From contig DKWG01000008.1 of the NCBI GenBank assembly GCA_002491605.1, positions 7,325-71,324 of the forward strand: 64,000 bases of DNA, written 5' to 3'. Below, in pieces: positions 51,231 through 60,579 of this stretch; within the stretch, counting starts at the first letter, position 1, and every line of letters starts with the position of its first letter. The DNA comes from Ruminococcus sp. UBA7158. Its GTDB lineage: Bacteria > Bacillota > Clostridia > Oscillospirales > Ruminococcaceae. A program made the position numbers and the translations under genes. The notes under the pieces are model-generated. The model was not told where the DNA came from and searched no databases. It saw only the letters and a list, made by a program, of their open reading frames with translations.

Positions 51231-51258
51231 TTCCGCCGCAGTCAAAACTGCGGCGGAA
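51231..51258 (-). terminator. terminator of the FGGY kinase gene
   Basis: TTCCGCCGCAG (51231-51241) and CTGCGGCGGAA (51248-51258) form a perfect 11-bp stem, followed on the minus strand by AGCTGTTTTTAC, 23 nt after the stop at 51281. Confidence 0.85.
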
Positions 51259-51280
51259 TTATCAGCAAGATTTACTTTAA

Positions 51281-52855
51281 TTAAAAGCTTTCAACAGCTG
51301 CCTTTTCAGCAGGGAGCATTCTCTTGTAGCGCTCGATGTAAGCGTTGAAGCCTGCAACGTCACTCTCAGCCGGAGCTTCTGTTATAGACTCCATGCCGGC
51401 AAATACCTTGTTGTCGAGGTAATCAGCCAAGGACTCGTTTTCGCCCTTGAGACACATATACTGAGCAAGAACTGCCATGCCCCAGGCTCCGCCCTCACCT
51501 GCTGTCTCCATAACGGAAACAGGAGTGTTCATAGCGGCAGCTAAAAGCTTCTGACCGACACCCTTGGTCTTGAAGTATCCGCCGTGACCTAAAACCTTGT
51601 CTATCTCGACATTTTCAGAGAGAAGTATATCCATGCCTATTTTAAGGGTTGCAAGAGCTGAGAAGAGGTTGTTTCTTATGAGGTTAGAAAGTGTGAAGCT
51701 TGATTCGGGGCTTCTCAAGAGCATGGGTCTGCCCTCTTCAAAGTGGGTTATATGCTCACCTGAGAAGTAGTTGCAGGAAACCATACCGCCGCAGTCGGAG
51801 TCGCCGTTCATAGCGTTCATCAAAAGCATATCATAAAGAGCAGGCTTTTTGATCGGGTGACCCGAAAGCTCGGCGAACTCGGCAAATATTCTCATCCAAG
51901 CGTCCAAGTCGGTTGAGCAGTTGTTGCAGTGAACCATTGCAACCGGCATACCGTCGGGAGTAGTTACCATATCAATCTCGGGATGAAGCTTTGAAAGAGC
52001 CTTGTCTAAGACTATCATCGCAAATACGGATGTACCTGCTGAAACATTACCTGTTCTGACTCTTACGCTGTTTGTAGCGGTCATGCCGGTTCCTGCGTCT
52101 CCCTCAGGGGGACACAAAGCTATTCCTGCCTTTAAGGTGCCTGTCGGGTCGATAAACTTAGCTCCGTCCTCTGTCAAATGTCCTGCACATTCGCCTGCTG
52201 TGGCTACCTCCGGCAAAACATCGCCCAAGGTCCAGCCAAAGCTATGGTCTGCGATAAGCTTATCAAACTTTTGCATCATTTCAGCGTCGAACTTGCCTGT
52301 TGTTGAATCAATCGGGAACATACCCGAAGCCTCGCCGACGCCCAAAATCTTCTTTCCTGTGAGCATATAGTGGATGTATCCTGCCAATGTCAAAACATAG
52401 CTGATATCCTTAACGTGCTCCTCACCGTTTAAGATTGCCTGATAGAGGTGAGCAATGCTCCAACGCTGAGGAATATTGAAGCCAAAAAGCTCGGTAAGCT
52501 TTGCGCTTGCCTCGCCTGTTATTGTGTTTCTCCAGGTTCTGAACGGTACTAAAAGCTTTCCGTCCTTATCGAAAGCCATATAGCCGTGCATCATTGCACT
52601 GAAGCCCATTGCGCCGACAGTTGTAAGCGGTTCGCCGTATTTTTCATTAAAGTCGGCAGCGAGCTTTGCATATGCGTCCTGCAAGCCGCCCTTAATATCC
52701 TCAAGGGAGTAAGTCCAAACGCCGTTTTCAAGGCGGTTTTCCCAATCATGTGCGCCTGAAGCAATTACTGCGCTTTTATCATCGACAAGTATAGCCTTTA
52801 TTCTTGTCGAACCGAATTCTATTCCTAAGTAAGTTTTAGTCTGACAAATATTCAT
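51281..52855 (-). CDS. FGGY-family carbohydrate kinase (xylulokinase/ribulokinase-like)
   Basis: 524 residues. [19 protein letters not shown] is the N-terminal ATPase phosphate loop; [34 protein letters not shown] gives the substrate site (MHGYM, RTW), and [46 protein letters not shown] the C-terminal ATP-binding domain. Phosphorylates a pentulose, probably L-ribulose or D-xylulose, for pentose use. Has its own consensus promoter. No isomerase or epimerase is adjacent. Specificity is not decidable from sequence. Confidence 0.88.
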   Translation of the reverse strand: MNICQTKTYLGIEFGSTRIKAILVDDKSAVIASGAHDWENRLENGVWTYSLEDIKGGLQDAYAKLAADFNEKYGEPLTTVGAMGFSAMMHGYMAFDKDGKLLVPFRTWRNTITGEASAKLTELFGFNIPQRWSIAHLYQAILNGEEHVKDISYVLTLAGYIHYMLTGKKILGVGEASGMFPIDSTTGKFDAEMMQKFDKLIADHSFGWTLGDVLPEVATAGECAGHLTEDGAKFIDPTGTLKAGIALCPPEGDAGTGMTATNSVRVRTGNVSAGTSVFAMIVLDKALSKLHPEIDMVTTPDGMPVAMVHCNNCSTDLDAWMRIFAEFAELSGHPIKKPALYDMLLMNAMNGDSDCGGMVSCNYFSGEHITHFEEGRPMLLRSPESSFTLSNLIRNNLFSALATLKIGMDILLSENVEIDKVLGHGGYFKTKGVGQKLLAAAMNTPVSVMETAGEGGAWGMAVLAQYMCLKGENESLADYLDNKVFAGMESITEAPAESDVAGFNAYIERYKRMLPAEKAAVESF

Positions 52856-52891
52856 AGTTAATTCGTCCTTTCACATTGAAGTATTGATTAA

Positions 52892-52920
52892 ATTATAACC
52901 GCTAAATAGATTATTGTCAA
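52892..52920 (-). promoter_or_regulatory. sigma-A promoter for the FGGY kinase
   Basis: Minus strand TTGACA (52915-52920), 17-nt spacer, TATAAT (52892-52897), a perfect promoter. In the 313-nt divergent gap the murA promoter faces the other way; nothing else is seen. Confidence 0.85.
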
Positions 52921-53071
52921 GGAATGTAAAAGGATTTTGACACAAACTCCGTGTATCCGTGCAGCTTGCCGTTTTCATATTTTTATATAATTATATCGAA
53001 AAAAGCCACCTTATGACCTTCGTTGAGACAAAACAACCAAAAAACTTTTTTATTTTGTAACGAAAATGTAA

Positions 53072-53100
53072 TTGTAATTTTGGTTAATATGTGATACAAT
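53072..53100 (+). promoter_or_regulatory. sigma-A promoter for murA
   Basis: TTGTAA (53072-53077), 17-nt spacer, TACAAT (53095-53100). AGGAGA directly precedes the murA start. Confidence 0.65.
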
Positions 53101-53168
53101 AATTAAAATAAATTATGATAGAGTAAGTGCCCTATGCGAACAGGCTTAAGACACTTTAGGAGATATAA

Positions 53169-54449
53169 ATGGATAAGTTTGTTATCAACGGCGGAAAGCC
53201 GCTTCATGGAGAAGTTTCAATAAGCGGCGCAAAAAACGCTGCTGTGGCTATAGTTGCGGCTACAATCCTTGCGGACGAGCCTGTTGTTTTAGAAAACGTC
53301 CCCGAGATAAGCGATATAAGCATCTGCTTAAAGATTCTCTACGAAATGGGCGCAAGCATAAAAATAATCGATAAAAACACCATGAGAATCGACACAAGGG
53401 GAATTTCAGACCCTGTTGTGCCGTATGAGCTTGCAAGGTCTATAAGAGCTTCAAGCTACTTTATGGGAACTCTCCTTGGAAGATTCAAAAGAGCCGACGT
53501 ACCGCCTCCGGGCGGCTGCGACCTCGGCGACAGACCTATAGACCAGCATCTGAAGGCATTTTCTGCTTTGGGCGCAAAGCATTCGATAGACGGCGGCATT
53601 GTCAGCCTTCGAGCTGACGAGCTGATAGGTAACACATTTTTCTTCGATAAGTGCACAGTCGGCGGAACTATCAACGCTATATGCGCTTCTGTCAAGGCGA
53701 AGGGGCTTACCGTCATTGAAAACGCAGCAAAAGAGCCGCACATTGTCGACCTTGCAAACTTTTTAAACTCGATGGGCGCAAATATTATGGGAGCAGGTAC
53801 TGACGTTATAAAGGTAAGAGGCGTTGATTTTCTCAAGGGAATAACCTACACCGTCATCCCCGACCAGATTGAAGCCGGCACATATATGGTTGCCGCCGCC
53901 GCCACAAAGGGCAACGTTTGGATTAAAAATGTCATTCCCAAGCACCTTGAGTCGATAACCGCCAAGCTTCGTGCAGTCGGTGCAACAGTTGAGGAGTTTG
54001 ACGAAAGCGTTCATGTATATGTAGACGGTCCGCTTCTTAAAACGACTGTCAAAACCCTGCCGCATCCCGGATTCCCTACTGATATGCAGCCGCAGTTTTC
54101 AACCCTTTTGACATCCGCCGAGGGGACAAGCATTGTAACCGACGATATATTCGACAACCGCTTCCGCTATGTAAGCGAGCTGAGAAGAATGGGCGCCGAG
54201 ATAACCGTTGAAGGCACAACAGCCGTCATACAGGGAGTTGAGAAGCTAACCGGAGCTACTGTAAGAGCGACCGATCTCAGAGCCGGAACAGCACTTGTAA
54301 TCGCAGGACTGATGGCAAGCGGCACTACTGTAGTCGAAAACATATTCCACATCGAGCGCGGCTATGAGAATATAGACGCTAAGCTTAATTCCATCGGAGC
54401 AGATATAAAAAGAATGTCCGACTATGATATAACAAGAAAAATCGGATAA
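53169..54449 (+). CDS. murA: UDP-N-acetylglucosamine 1-carboxyvinyltransferase
   Basis: 426 residues. SGAKNAAVAIVAATIL and the catalytic loop PPPGGCDLGDRPIDQHL with Cys117 (the fosfomycin-sensitive Cys) are intact; PDQIEAGTYMVAA and the C-terminal DLRAGTALVIAGLMASGTTVVENIFHIERGYENID complete the family. It adds enolpyruvate from PEP to UDP-GlcNAc, the committed step to peptidoglycan. Immediately followed by yycJ and rlmH, a common Clostridia order. Confidence 0.97.
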   Translation: MDKFVINGGKPLHGEVSISGAKNAAVAIVAATILADEPVVLENVPEISDISICLKILYEMGASIKIIDKNTMRIDTRGISDPVVPYELARSIRASSYFMGTLLGRFKRADVPPPGGCDLGDRPIDQHLKAFSALGAKHSIDGGIVSLRADELIGNTFFFDKCTVGGTINAICASVKAKGLTVIENAAKEPHIVDLANFLNSMGANIMGAGTDVIKVRGVDFLKGITYTVIPDQIEAGTYMVAAAATKGNVWIKNVIPKHLESITAKLRAVGATVEEFDESVHVYVDGPLLKTTVKTLPHPGFPTDMQPQFSTLLTSAEGTSIVTDDIFDNRFRYVSELRRMGAEITVEGTTAVIQGVEKLTGATVRATDLRAGTALVIAGLMASGTTVVENIFHIERGYENIDAKLNSIGADIKRMSDYDITRKIG

Positions 54450-54455
54450 AATCTG

Positions 54456-54497
54456 ACTGCGTATATATCCTTAAAGCTCGGGATGTATACGCAGTAT
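54456..54497 (+). terminator. murA terminator
   Basis: ACTGCGTATATATCC (54456-54470) pairs with 54481-54495 (one G-U), followed by ATTATAATTTTAAT. Confidence 0.7.
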
Positions 54498-54596
54498 TAT
54501 AATTTTAATCATATATCTACCTTTAGGCAGGGCTATGGGCGGCATACAGCTTATTACCTGCCTAAAAAAACAGTAGCATAAAAAGGACGTGTTATC

Positions 54597-55382
54597 TTGG
54601 CGAGAGTTTACCCTCTCTTTTCATCAAGCTCAGGCAACTCCTGCTTTATAGGCTCGCCGTCCGGCGGAATCTTAATAGATGCAGGCTTAAACTGCAAACG
54701 CCTGACAGCTGCGCTTGCGCAAAACGAAATATCCGCAGACGCCGTCAAGGCGATATTTATAACTCACGACCACTCCGACCACATATCGTCGCTTAAGGTC
54801 TTTACAAAGGCGCACAAGGTTCCCGTTTACGCCGCACCCAAAACCATGGATTGGCTTATAAAAAACGGTCACATTTCATCCACCGGCGAGGGCTGTGAGG
54901 TAGGTCAGGAGTGCATTATAGATGACTACAGCGTCACATCCTTTCACACACCTCACGATGCCGTTGAAAGCGTCGGATACAAAATCATCACTCCCGACGG
55001 CAAAAAAATGTGCGTCTGCACCGACCTCGGTCATATAACGGAGGACGTTCACAGCTGTTTAAACGGGTCTGATTTAGTCTTGCTTGAATCAAATTATGAT
55101 GAAAGAATGCTCAGAACAGGCTCTTATCCGTATTACCTAAAGCAAAGAATTGCTTCAGCCAACGGACACCTTTCAAATATAAACAGCGCAAAGGAAGTAA
55201 GACAGCTTATTGAGAGCGGAACGACAAGGATCATTTTGGGACATCTGAGCCGCGAAAATAACACGCCTCAGATAGCTGAAAACACACTCATGCGTGAGCT
55301 TGGCGCTGATGTATCCAGAAATAAAGATTACTTATTATACATAGCTCCGATAGAGACGAGCGGCATGGTGGTGACATTTTGA
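54597..55382 (+). CDS. yycJ: YycJ/WalJ metallo-beta-lactamase-fold hydrolase
   Basis: 261 residues from a TTG start (AAAAGGACG upstream). The motif THDHSDHISSL, then SFHTPHDAVESVGY, CTDLGHI and LGHLSRENN give a full two-metal site. LFSSSSGNSCFIGSPSGGILIDAGL is the YycJ start. In Bacillus it is linked to the WalKR cell-wall system and DNA repair as a 5'-3' exonuclease-like protein. Its end overlaps rlmH by 4 nt. Confidence 0.93.
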   Translation: MARVYPLFSSSSGNSCFIGSPSGGILIDAGLNCKRLTAALAQNEISADAVKAIFITHDHSDHISSLKVFTKAHKVPVYAAPKTMDWLIKNGHISSTGEGCEVGQECIIDDYSVTSFHTPHDAVESVGYKIITPDGKKMCVCTDLGHITEDVHSCLNGSDLVLLESNYDERMLRTGSYPYYLKQRIASANGHLSNINSAKEVRQLIESGTTRIILGHLSRENNTPQIAENTLMRELGADVSRNKDYLLYIAPIETSGMVVTF

Positions 55383-55864
55383 CAGCGATCAATATAATAT
55401 GCGTCGGCAAGCTCAAGGAGAGCTTTTGGCGTGAGGCTGTCGCCGAATATGCAAAAAGAATCACAAAGTATGCGTCTGTAAATATAATCGAGCTTTCGGA
55501 ATCTAAGCTTTCAGATAAGCCGTCAGATAAAGAAATCGAACAGGCTCTTATGTTGGAAGCCAAGGCAATGGAAATGTATCTGAACCAAAATCACACCTAT
55601 AACATAGCAGCGTGCATAGAGGGAAGGATAATATCGAGCGAAGAGCTTGCAAAGATTATCGATAATGCATCGATTCAGGGCTTTTCAACGGTTAACTTTT
55701 TCATAGGAAGCTCCTTTGGACTTGCAAAATCAATCAAGGAACGCTCGCATTTTAAGCTTTCCATGTCCAAAATGACATTTCCACACCAGCTCGCAAGAGT
55801 GATGCTATCGGAGCAGATATACAGAGCGCTCTCTATAAACGCCAATGCAAGATATCACAAGTAA
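55379..55864 (+). CDS. rlmH: 23S rRNA pseudouridine1915 N3-methyltransferase RlmH
   Basis: 161 residues, family length. Starts with TTG inside the yycJ stop (TTTTGA). INIICVGKLKESFWREAVAEYAKRI, VNFFIGSSFGLAKSIKERSHFKLSMSKMTFPHQLARVMLSEQIYRALSI and the C-terminal YHK match RlmH; SSFGL is the SAM knot. It methylates the modified base in helix 69 on the 70S ribosome. A strong hairpin follows. Confidence 0.96.
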   Translation: MTAINIICVGKLKESFWREAVAEYAKRITKYASVNIIELSESKLSDKPSDKEIEQALMLEAKAMEMYLNQNHTYNIAACIEGRIISSEELAKIIDNASIQGFSTVNFFIGSSFGLAKSIKERSHFKLSMSKMTFPHQLARVMLSEQIYRALSINANARYHK

Positions 55865-55907
55865 GAATGAAGTTAATAATTTTCACCGTTAGAAATTGTA
55901 TATAATA

Positions 55908-55951
55908 TTGACACTGAATACATGGCGTAGTTATTCAGTGTCAATATTTTT
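55908..55951 (+). terminator. rlmH terminator
   Basis: TTGACACTGAATA (55908-55920) and TATTCAGTGTCAA (55932-55944) form a perfect 13-bp stem with an 11-nt loop followed by TATTTTTG. Confidence 0.9.
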
Positions 55952-56062
55952 GTCTACAATTGGGTCAGTGACACTGCACTTTCATGTTTGAGTTTGATAT
56001 AACATCAAAAAGGGCGCTGATCCAAAAGCAAGGCAGCGCTCTTCGAAATTATGATATATCAA

Positions 56063-56644
56063 TCAACCGTTTTTATAATCCTTAATTGTATAATCTTTTT
56101 GCACCGAAGCTTCTATGTGCTTGATGATTTCCGCTAAGTTATCAGAAATAAAATAAAGCTCCCTGCAGTTATCCTTTATAAATTCCTTGTTTATCGCACT
56201 AATCATAGTTGCATTTAATTCATTGTAATATCCGAAAAGATTATATAATACAATCGGCTTTTTATGACGGCAAAGCTGTTTGAGTGTTAATATTTCAAAG
56301 AATTCCTCAAAAGTTCCGATACCACCCGGAACGATGATAAATGCTTCCGCTTTGTCCTCCATAATTTGCTTTCTCTCCCGCATAGTATCAGGCATAATCA
56401 ACTCATCACAGTAAGCATAGATTTCCTCAACAGCTTCAGCTTCAAAGAATTTGGGTATAACGCCGATAATATTGCCCCCTGCCCTTTTAAAGCCTCGTGC
56501 AGCTGCTCCCATAAGACCGTTAGCGCCTGCGCCAAATACTAAACCATGTCCTCGCCGCGCCAATTCCTCGCCCATTTTCTCTGTTTCCATCATATAGGCT
56601 TTATCAATCGTAGGGCTTGCAGCTCCATAAACACAAATCCTCAT
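56063..56644 (-). CDS. LOG-family protein (cytokinin riboside 5'-monophosphate phosphoribohydrolase-like)
   Basis: 193 residues. MRICVYGAASPTIDKAYM, RRGHGLVFGAGANGLMGAAARG, and RERKQIMEDKAEAFIIVPGGIGTFEEFFEILTL (PGGxGTxxE) form the lysine-decarboxylase-like Rossmann fold of TIGR00730. The bacterial proteins cleave nucleoside monophosphates to base and ribose 5-phosphate. Its start lies 6 nt downstream of the beta-CASP gene's stop, so the two are co-transcribed. Confidence 0.94.
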   Translation of the reverse strand: MRICVYGAASPTIDKAYMMETEKMGEELARRGHGLVFGAGANGLMGAAARGFKRAGGNIIGVIPKFFEAEAVEEIYAYCDELIMPDTMRERKQIMEDKAEAFIIVPGGIGTFEEFFEILTLKQLCRHKKPIVLYNLFGYYNELNATMISAINKEFIKDNCRELYFISDNLAEIIKHIEASVQKDYTIKDYKNG

Positions 56645-56650
56645 AATATT

Positions 56651-58261
56651 TTAGTCCTTCCATTTTTCTATCAAAGACCTTATTTGCGAGGTCAATTTCG
56701 CATTATCCTTATTTGAACGTCCTTGTCTTGCCTGTACCATAGCCAATAACTGCTCGGCCTGCAATACCATATTCTTATAAATATATCTTGCTCTGTCACC
56801 GCCGCCATCATAACGTTCTATGTGCTCTACAGGCTTGCCCTCTGCATATAATGTCAATTTTCCCGTGGCTAAACTATATTCAGCACCGCTGTATGGAGCA
56901 ACGGAATTATAGCCCAAGCTGCAGAGCAAATCCTTAAAATCCTCACAGGCTTTCGCTTCGCCGTGATTCACAAAAATAAGCCCCGGTTTTTTCTTAAAGC
57001 CTTCAATCCACTTTACAAGCCCATTTCTATCAGCATGCCCACTTGTACCTTGCAAATTCGCAATTTCAGCATTTACAGAAATTTCCTCTCCAAACAGCTT
57101 GATCGACCGCACTCCGTCTAAAAGCCGTCTGCCAAGCGAACCTTCGGCTTGATAACCTACAAAGAGAATGATATTGCTGTCTTTCCACAAGTTGTGCTTT
57201 AAGTGATGTCTGATTCTTCCTCCTTCACACATTCCGCTTGCCGAAATAATAACCTTTGGAGTTTCATCAAGGTTTATGAGCTTTGACTCCTCTAAGGACT
57301 CAGTGATTTTAAGGCAGTCAAACCAAATAGGATTAATACCCTTATTGATCAGCGCCATAGTTTCCTCGTCAAAACATACCGGATTGCATTGAATGAAAAT
57401 CGAAGTTGCCTCGCTTGCCAAGGGACTATCTACATAAACAGGGAAATTATCATGACCGGTAACTAAGCCTTTATCTTTTATCTCTCTGATGGCATATAAC
57501 ATTTCCTGTGTCCTGCCAACGGCGAATGAGGGAATTACAACGCTTCCTCCCCTGTCAAATGCTTTTTGAATATATGCGGCGAGCGATATAACGGAATCTT
57601 TTCTGTCGCCTTCGTGAAGCCTGTTGCCGTATGTAGATTCGATAACCAAATAATCAGTTTCCTCGACTTGCTTTGGATCGCAGATGATTCTCTGACCGGT
57701 ATTACCCACATCACCGCTGAAAACAATTTTTTTGTGTGTATTATCCTCTGTAAGCCATATCTCGATACAAGCTGAGCCTAAGAGATGCCCTATGTCAGTA
57801 AACCGCAGAGAAATACCCTCATCAACACAAACGATATCTCCGTAAGCACATCGTCTAAAAAGAGAAATTGCGCCTAAAGCATCGTTCATATTATAAACCG
57901 GCTCAATTATCTCTCCACCTGCTCGTTCTGATTTTCTGGAACGCCACTTAGCTTCGGATTCTTGAATGTGTGCAGAATCACGAAGCATTATATTACACAA
58001 GTCGCAAGTCACATCAGTTGCATATATTAAACCTTTAAAACCATCTTTATAAAGCTTGGGTAACATTCCTGAATGATCAATATGTGCGTGCGTAATAAAA
58101 ACAGCTTCTATGCTTGACGCCGGAACCGGCAAGGAAATGTTTTGAAAAACATCTCGCCCTTGCTCCATGCCGCAATCAACTAAATAATGTCTATTGTTTA
58201 TCGTAAGCATTGTGCAGCTTCCCGTAACTTCATGAGCAGCACCTATAAACTGTATTTTCAT
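56651..58261 (-). CDS. beta-CASP metallo-beta-lactamase RNase-like protein (CPSF73-like)
   Basis: 536 residues from ATG 58261 with GGGAGG 7 nt upstream. Metal motifs: THAHIDHSGMLP (HxHxDH), GHLLGSACIEIW, FSGDVGNTGQRI; the beta-CASP part has ESTYGNRLH (E-S-T-Y-G), GGSVVIPSFAVGRTQEMLY, SASGMCEGGRIRHHLKHN and NLQGTSGHADRNGL. These proteins cut RNA (related to RNase J and CPSF-73). No RNA partner identified. Upstream of the LOG-family gene. Confidence 0.93.
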   Translation of the reverse strand: MKIQFIGAAHEVTGSCTMLTINNRHYLVDCGMEQGRDVFQNISLPVPASSIEAVFITHAHIDHSGMLPKLYKDGFKGLIYATDVTCDLCNIMLRDSAHIQESEAKWRSRKSERAGGEIIEPVYNMNDALGAISLFRRCAYGDIVCVDEGISLRFTDIGHLLGSACIEIWLTEDNTHKKIVFSGDVGNTGQRIICDPKQVEETDYLVIESTYGNRLHEGDRKDSVISLAAYIQKAFDRGGSVVIPSFAVGRTQEMLYAIREIKDKGLVTGHDNFPVYVDSPLASEATSIFIQCNPVCFDEETMALINKGINPIWFDCLKITESLEESKLINLDETPKVIISASGMCEGGRIRHHLKHNLWKDSNIILFVGYQAEGSLGRRLLDGVRSIKLFGEEISVNAEIANLQGTSGHADRNGLVKWIEGFKKKPGLIFVNHGEAKACEDFKDLLCSLGYNSVAPYSGAEYSLATGKLTLYAEGKPVEHIERYDGGGDRARYIYKNMVLQAEQLLAMVQARQGRSNKDNAKLTSQIRSLIEKWKD

Positions 58262-58329
58262 AGCCAAACCTCCCTGCTTATATTATTGTTCTGCTTTTAT
58301 ACTAAACTCAAATCTAAAAGTATTCAAGA

Positions 58330-58370
58330 AATCGCCGCAAAATCCATACCTAAGCGATTTTGCGGTGATT
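58330..58370 (-). terminator. terminator of the GH43 gene (GATTTTGCGG family)
   Basis: AATCGCCGCAAAATC (58330-58344) pairs with GATTTTGCGGTGATT (58356-58370) with one G-U pair and an 11-nt loop; TTTCTTG follows on the minus strand. It lies behind the GH43 stop (58413) and before the beta-CASP gene starts. Confidence 0.75.
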
Positions 58371-58412
58371 CCCTTTTCCACACTTTCCTTTGAGCTTAGG
58401 GCTTGTTTTATT

Positions 58413-60521
58413 CTATTTGGCAAACTGCCACTCGTCAAACTCGAATTTGCCGCCAAACACAAAATAAAGGTCGTGAGTTCCGCTTACGGATTTAGTCAAT
58501 TCACCGACTACAGTCTTGAAGTCCGAGCCTGTATCAAACTGAATCCGACCAATCTTTTCGCCGTCCGCTTTGTCGATTCTCAGCTCTATTATTCCCTTGC
58601 CCTTTACCGACGCAGCAAACTGATTTGCACCGTCCTTAAAGTCGGCGTCGCTTATAACGCTCCAGCTGTTTTTAGTTGTAGTAACGACAAATCTGCCTGC
58701 GCTCTTTTTGTAATCTATTCCCGCAGCAACATTGCAGGTTTCAGCCTGTGAAACGGCAAACGGATTGTAGTTTTTAATCTGAGCTGCTCCCTTGTCGGAC
58801 ATACGCTTGAATTTAAACTCAAGTGTCTTTTCGTTGACTTCGATTTCATCAACTCCGACACTTCTGTAGCCGTCAGCTCCACTTAACGCCATATTCTTAA
58901 GCAGCAATACATTTTGATAGAACAAATAGTATTTGTCGCCGAACTTGTGCATATGGGTGTGATTGTTGCTGAAAGGATATCCGTAGCCGGTGGGGTTCTT
59001 GACATACTCGCCCTTATACTCCCAGCTGCTTGCCTTAAGCGGATTGCTTGATACCATATAGCACATTGTGCAAAGCTCCGGCTTTGCAGCCTTATACTTA
59101 TTGCTCCACTCATCTCTTGCGAACCAGTTTGAGCAGTAGGTCAAGACAAATTTACCGTTTATGTAGTTAAGTTCATTGGCTTCAAAATGATAGGGCGCTT
59201 CAATGACAACCATTTTTGACGCCAGAGAAACCATGTCATCGCCGAGCTTTACTATTCGGCAATTGCCTGTTTGCAGACCTGACTCGCCGTCGTGCATGGG
59301 GTCGCCGCCTCCGAAAGCAAGCCAGCCTGTTCCTTCATCGTCGACAACTACGCCGGGGTCAAAGCACCAAAATACCGGATCGCTTGAAAGCTCGTTTGTG
59401 TTAGGACTGACAAGCGGCTTTCCTATTGGGTCGATCCAAGGACCAGTCGGTGAATCAGATTTCATAACACCTATTCCGCCTCCGCTGTTGGCAAAGTATA
59501 GAAAGAACTCGGTTTTGCCCTGAGCATTGTCCTTTTTAACTATCGACGGTGCCCAAGAGCACCAAGTCCACTTGCAGATATCCTTGACAGGAATATCTCC
59601 GTGGTACGTCCAGTTTTTCATATCGTCTGTCGAGAAGCAGGCGAGCGTATTTATGCTTCCGTATGTATTTGAACCCTTTTTGCCGTTTTTAACAAACTCC
59701 TGACTGTCGCAGGTGCCGTATACATACAGTCGTCCGTTGTATTCAACAGCTGTCGGGTCGGCAAAGAAAATATTTGAGGATATCGGATTAGAGTTTCCGA
59801 CAGTCTTATACGCCTTTGAAAGCGAGCCGGAAATTTTATAGCCCAAATCCTTAGAATCAATAAACTCGCCTGATATCGTCAAGCTGCTTTTACCGGTCGG
59901 AGCTTTTTCCGATACCTCTGACGCCTTTGTCTGAGCCTCGGTCTTCTTAGCCGTGGTAACAGCTGCGGCAGTGGTGACTGCTTCGGGCTTTTTATCGCTT
60001 AGGTACTTAGAATTTACAAAGTATTCCCCGTTCTTAAACTTTATTCTCGTCCAGCCGTTGTCGGTCACACCTGTTATCACTGCGCTGTCGCCCTTGCTCA
60101 AGTGACCCATTCGCTCGGACGAAGAATCAGCGCTCCTTCTGACGTTTACGTCTGACAGCGCATACATTACTCCATCGGCAGGCTGAATCTTAACCGATTC
60201 GGTTGTCATCTCCGAAGCAGTTGTAGCTGCCTGAGTAGTGACGGTTGTTACAGGCTCGGTGGTTTGCTCTGTGACAGCTGACGTTGTCAGCTCTGTAGTT
60301 TCCTCCGCCGCTTCTGTGGACGCTTCGGTTGCTGTCGGCTCTGTCTCAATCGACTCGGGTGTATCAGTGCCGACATCATTTTCTGTAGCAACGGTTGTCA
60401 CCAACGGCTCATTTGCTGAGTCCGATGGTGTTTCGAGCGGAGTTTTTTCGTTGCTTTGAGTACATCCGCATAAGCCAAGCAGCATTGCCGCCGCCAAAAG
60501 TGCTGCAAATTGTTTTTTCAT
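58413..60521 (-). CDS. GH43 lipoprotein with SH3 domain and C-terminal CBM6-like module
   Basis: 702 residues from ATG 60521. Lipoprotein signal with Cys20 (LCGC); a long Thr/Glu-rich linker (25-112); an SH3b domain (about 117-176, DVNVRRSADSSSERMGHLSKGD); another Thr/Ala linker; and a GH43 five-blade propeller (about 245-570): FFADPTAVEYNGRLYVYG (Asp255, base), DPGVVVDDEGTGWLAFGGGD and HFEANELNYINGKFVLTY (acid Glu). A C-terminal beta-sandwich ends HDLYFVFGGKFEFDEWQF, CBM6-like. Probably an arabinofuranosidase or xylosidase on the surface; SH3b may bind wall. Follows the GH5 gene by 58 nt. Confidence 0.88.
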   Translation of the reverse strand: MKKQFAALLAAAMLLGLCGCTQSNEKTPLETPSDSANEPLVTTVATENDVGTDTPESIETEPTATEASTEAAEETTELTTSAVTEQTTEPVTTVTTQAATTASEMTTESVKIQPADGVMYALSDVNVRRSADSSSERMGHLSKGDSAVITGVTDNGWTRIKFKNGEYFVNSKYLSDKKPEAVTTAAAVTTAKKTEAQTKASEVSEKAPTGKSSLTISGEFIDSKDLGYKISGSLSKAYKTVGNSNPISSNIFFADPTAVEYNGRLYVYGTCDSQEFVKNGKKGSNTYGSINTLACFSTDDMKNWTYHGDIPVKDICKWTWCSWAPSIVKKDNAQGKTEFFLYFANSGGGIGVMKSDSPTGPWIDPIGKPLVSPNTNELSSDPVFWCFDPGVVVDDEGTGWLAFGGGDPMHDGESGLQTGNCRIVKLGDDMVSLASKMVVIEAPYHFEANELNYINGKFVLTYCSNWFARDEWSNKYKAAKPELCTMCYMVSSNPLKASSWEYKGEYVKNPTGYGYPFSNNHTHMHKFGDKYYLFYQNVLLLKNMALSGADGYRSVGVDEIEVNEKTLEFKFKRMSDKGAAQIKNYNPFAVSQAETCNVAAGIDYKKSAGRFVVTTTKNSWSVISDADFKDGANQFAASVKGKGIIELRIDKADGEKIGRIQFDTGSDFKTVVGELTKSVSGTHDLYFVFGGKFEFDEWQFAK

Positions 60522-60579
60522 TTTTCCTACCCCATTCATATAAAGATTCAAAGCCCATATTCAAATAATATGCGCCGCT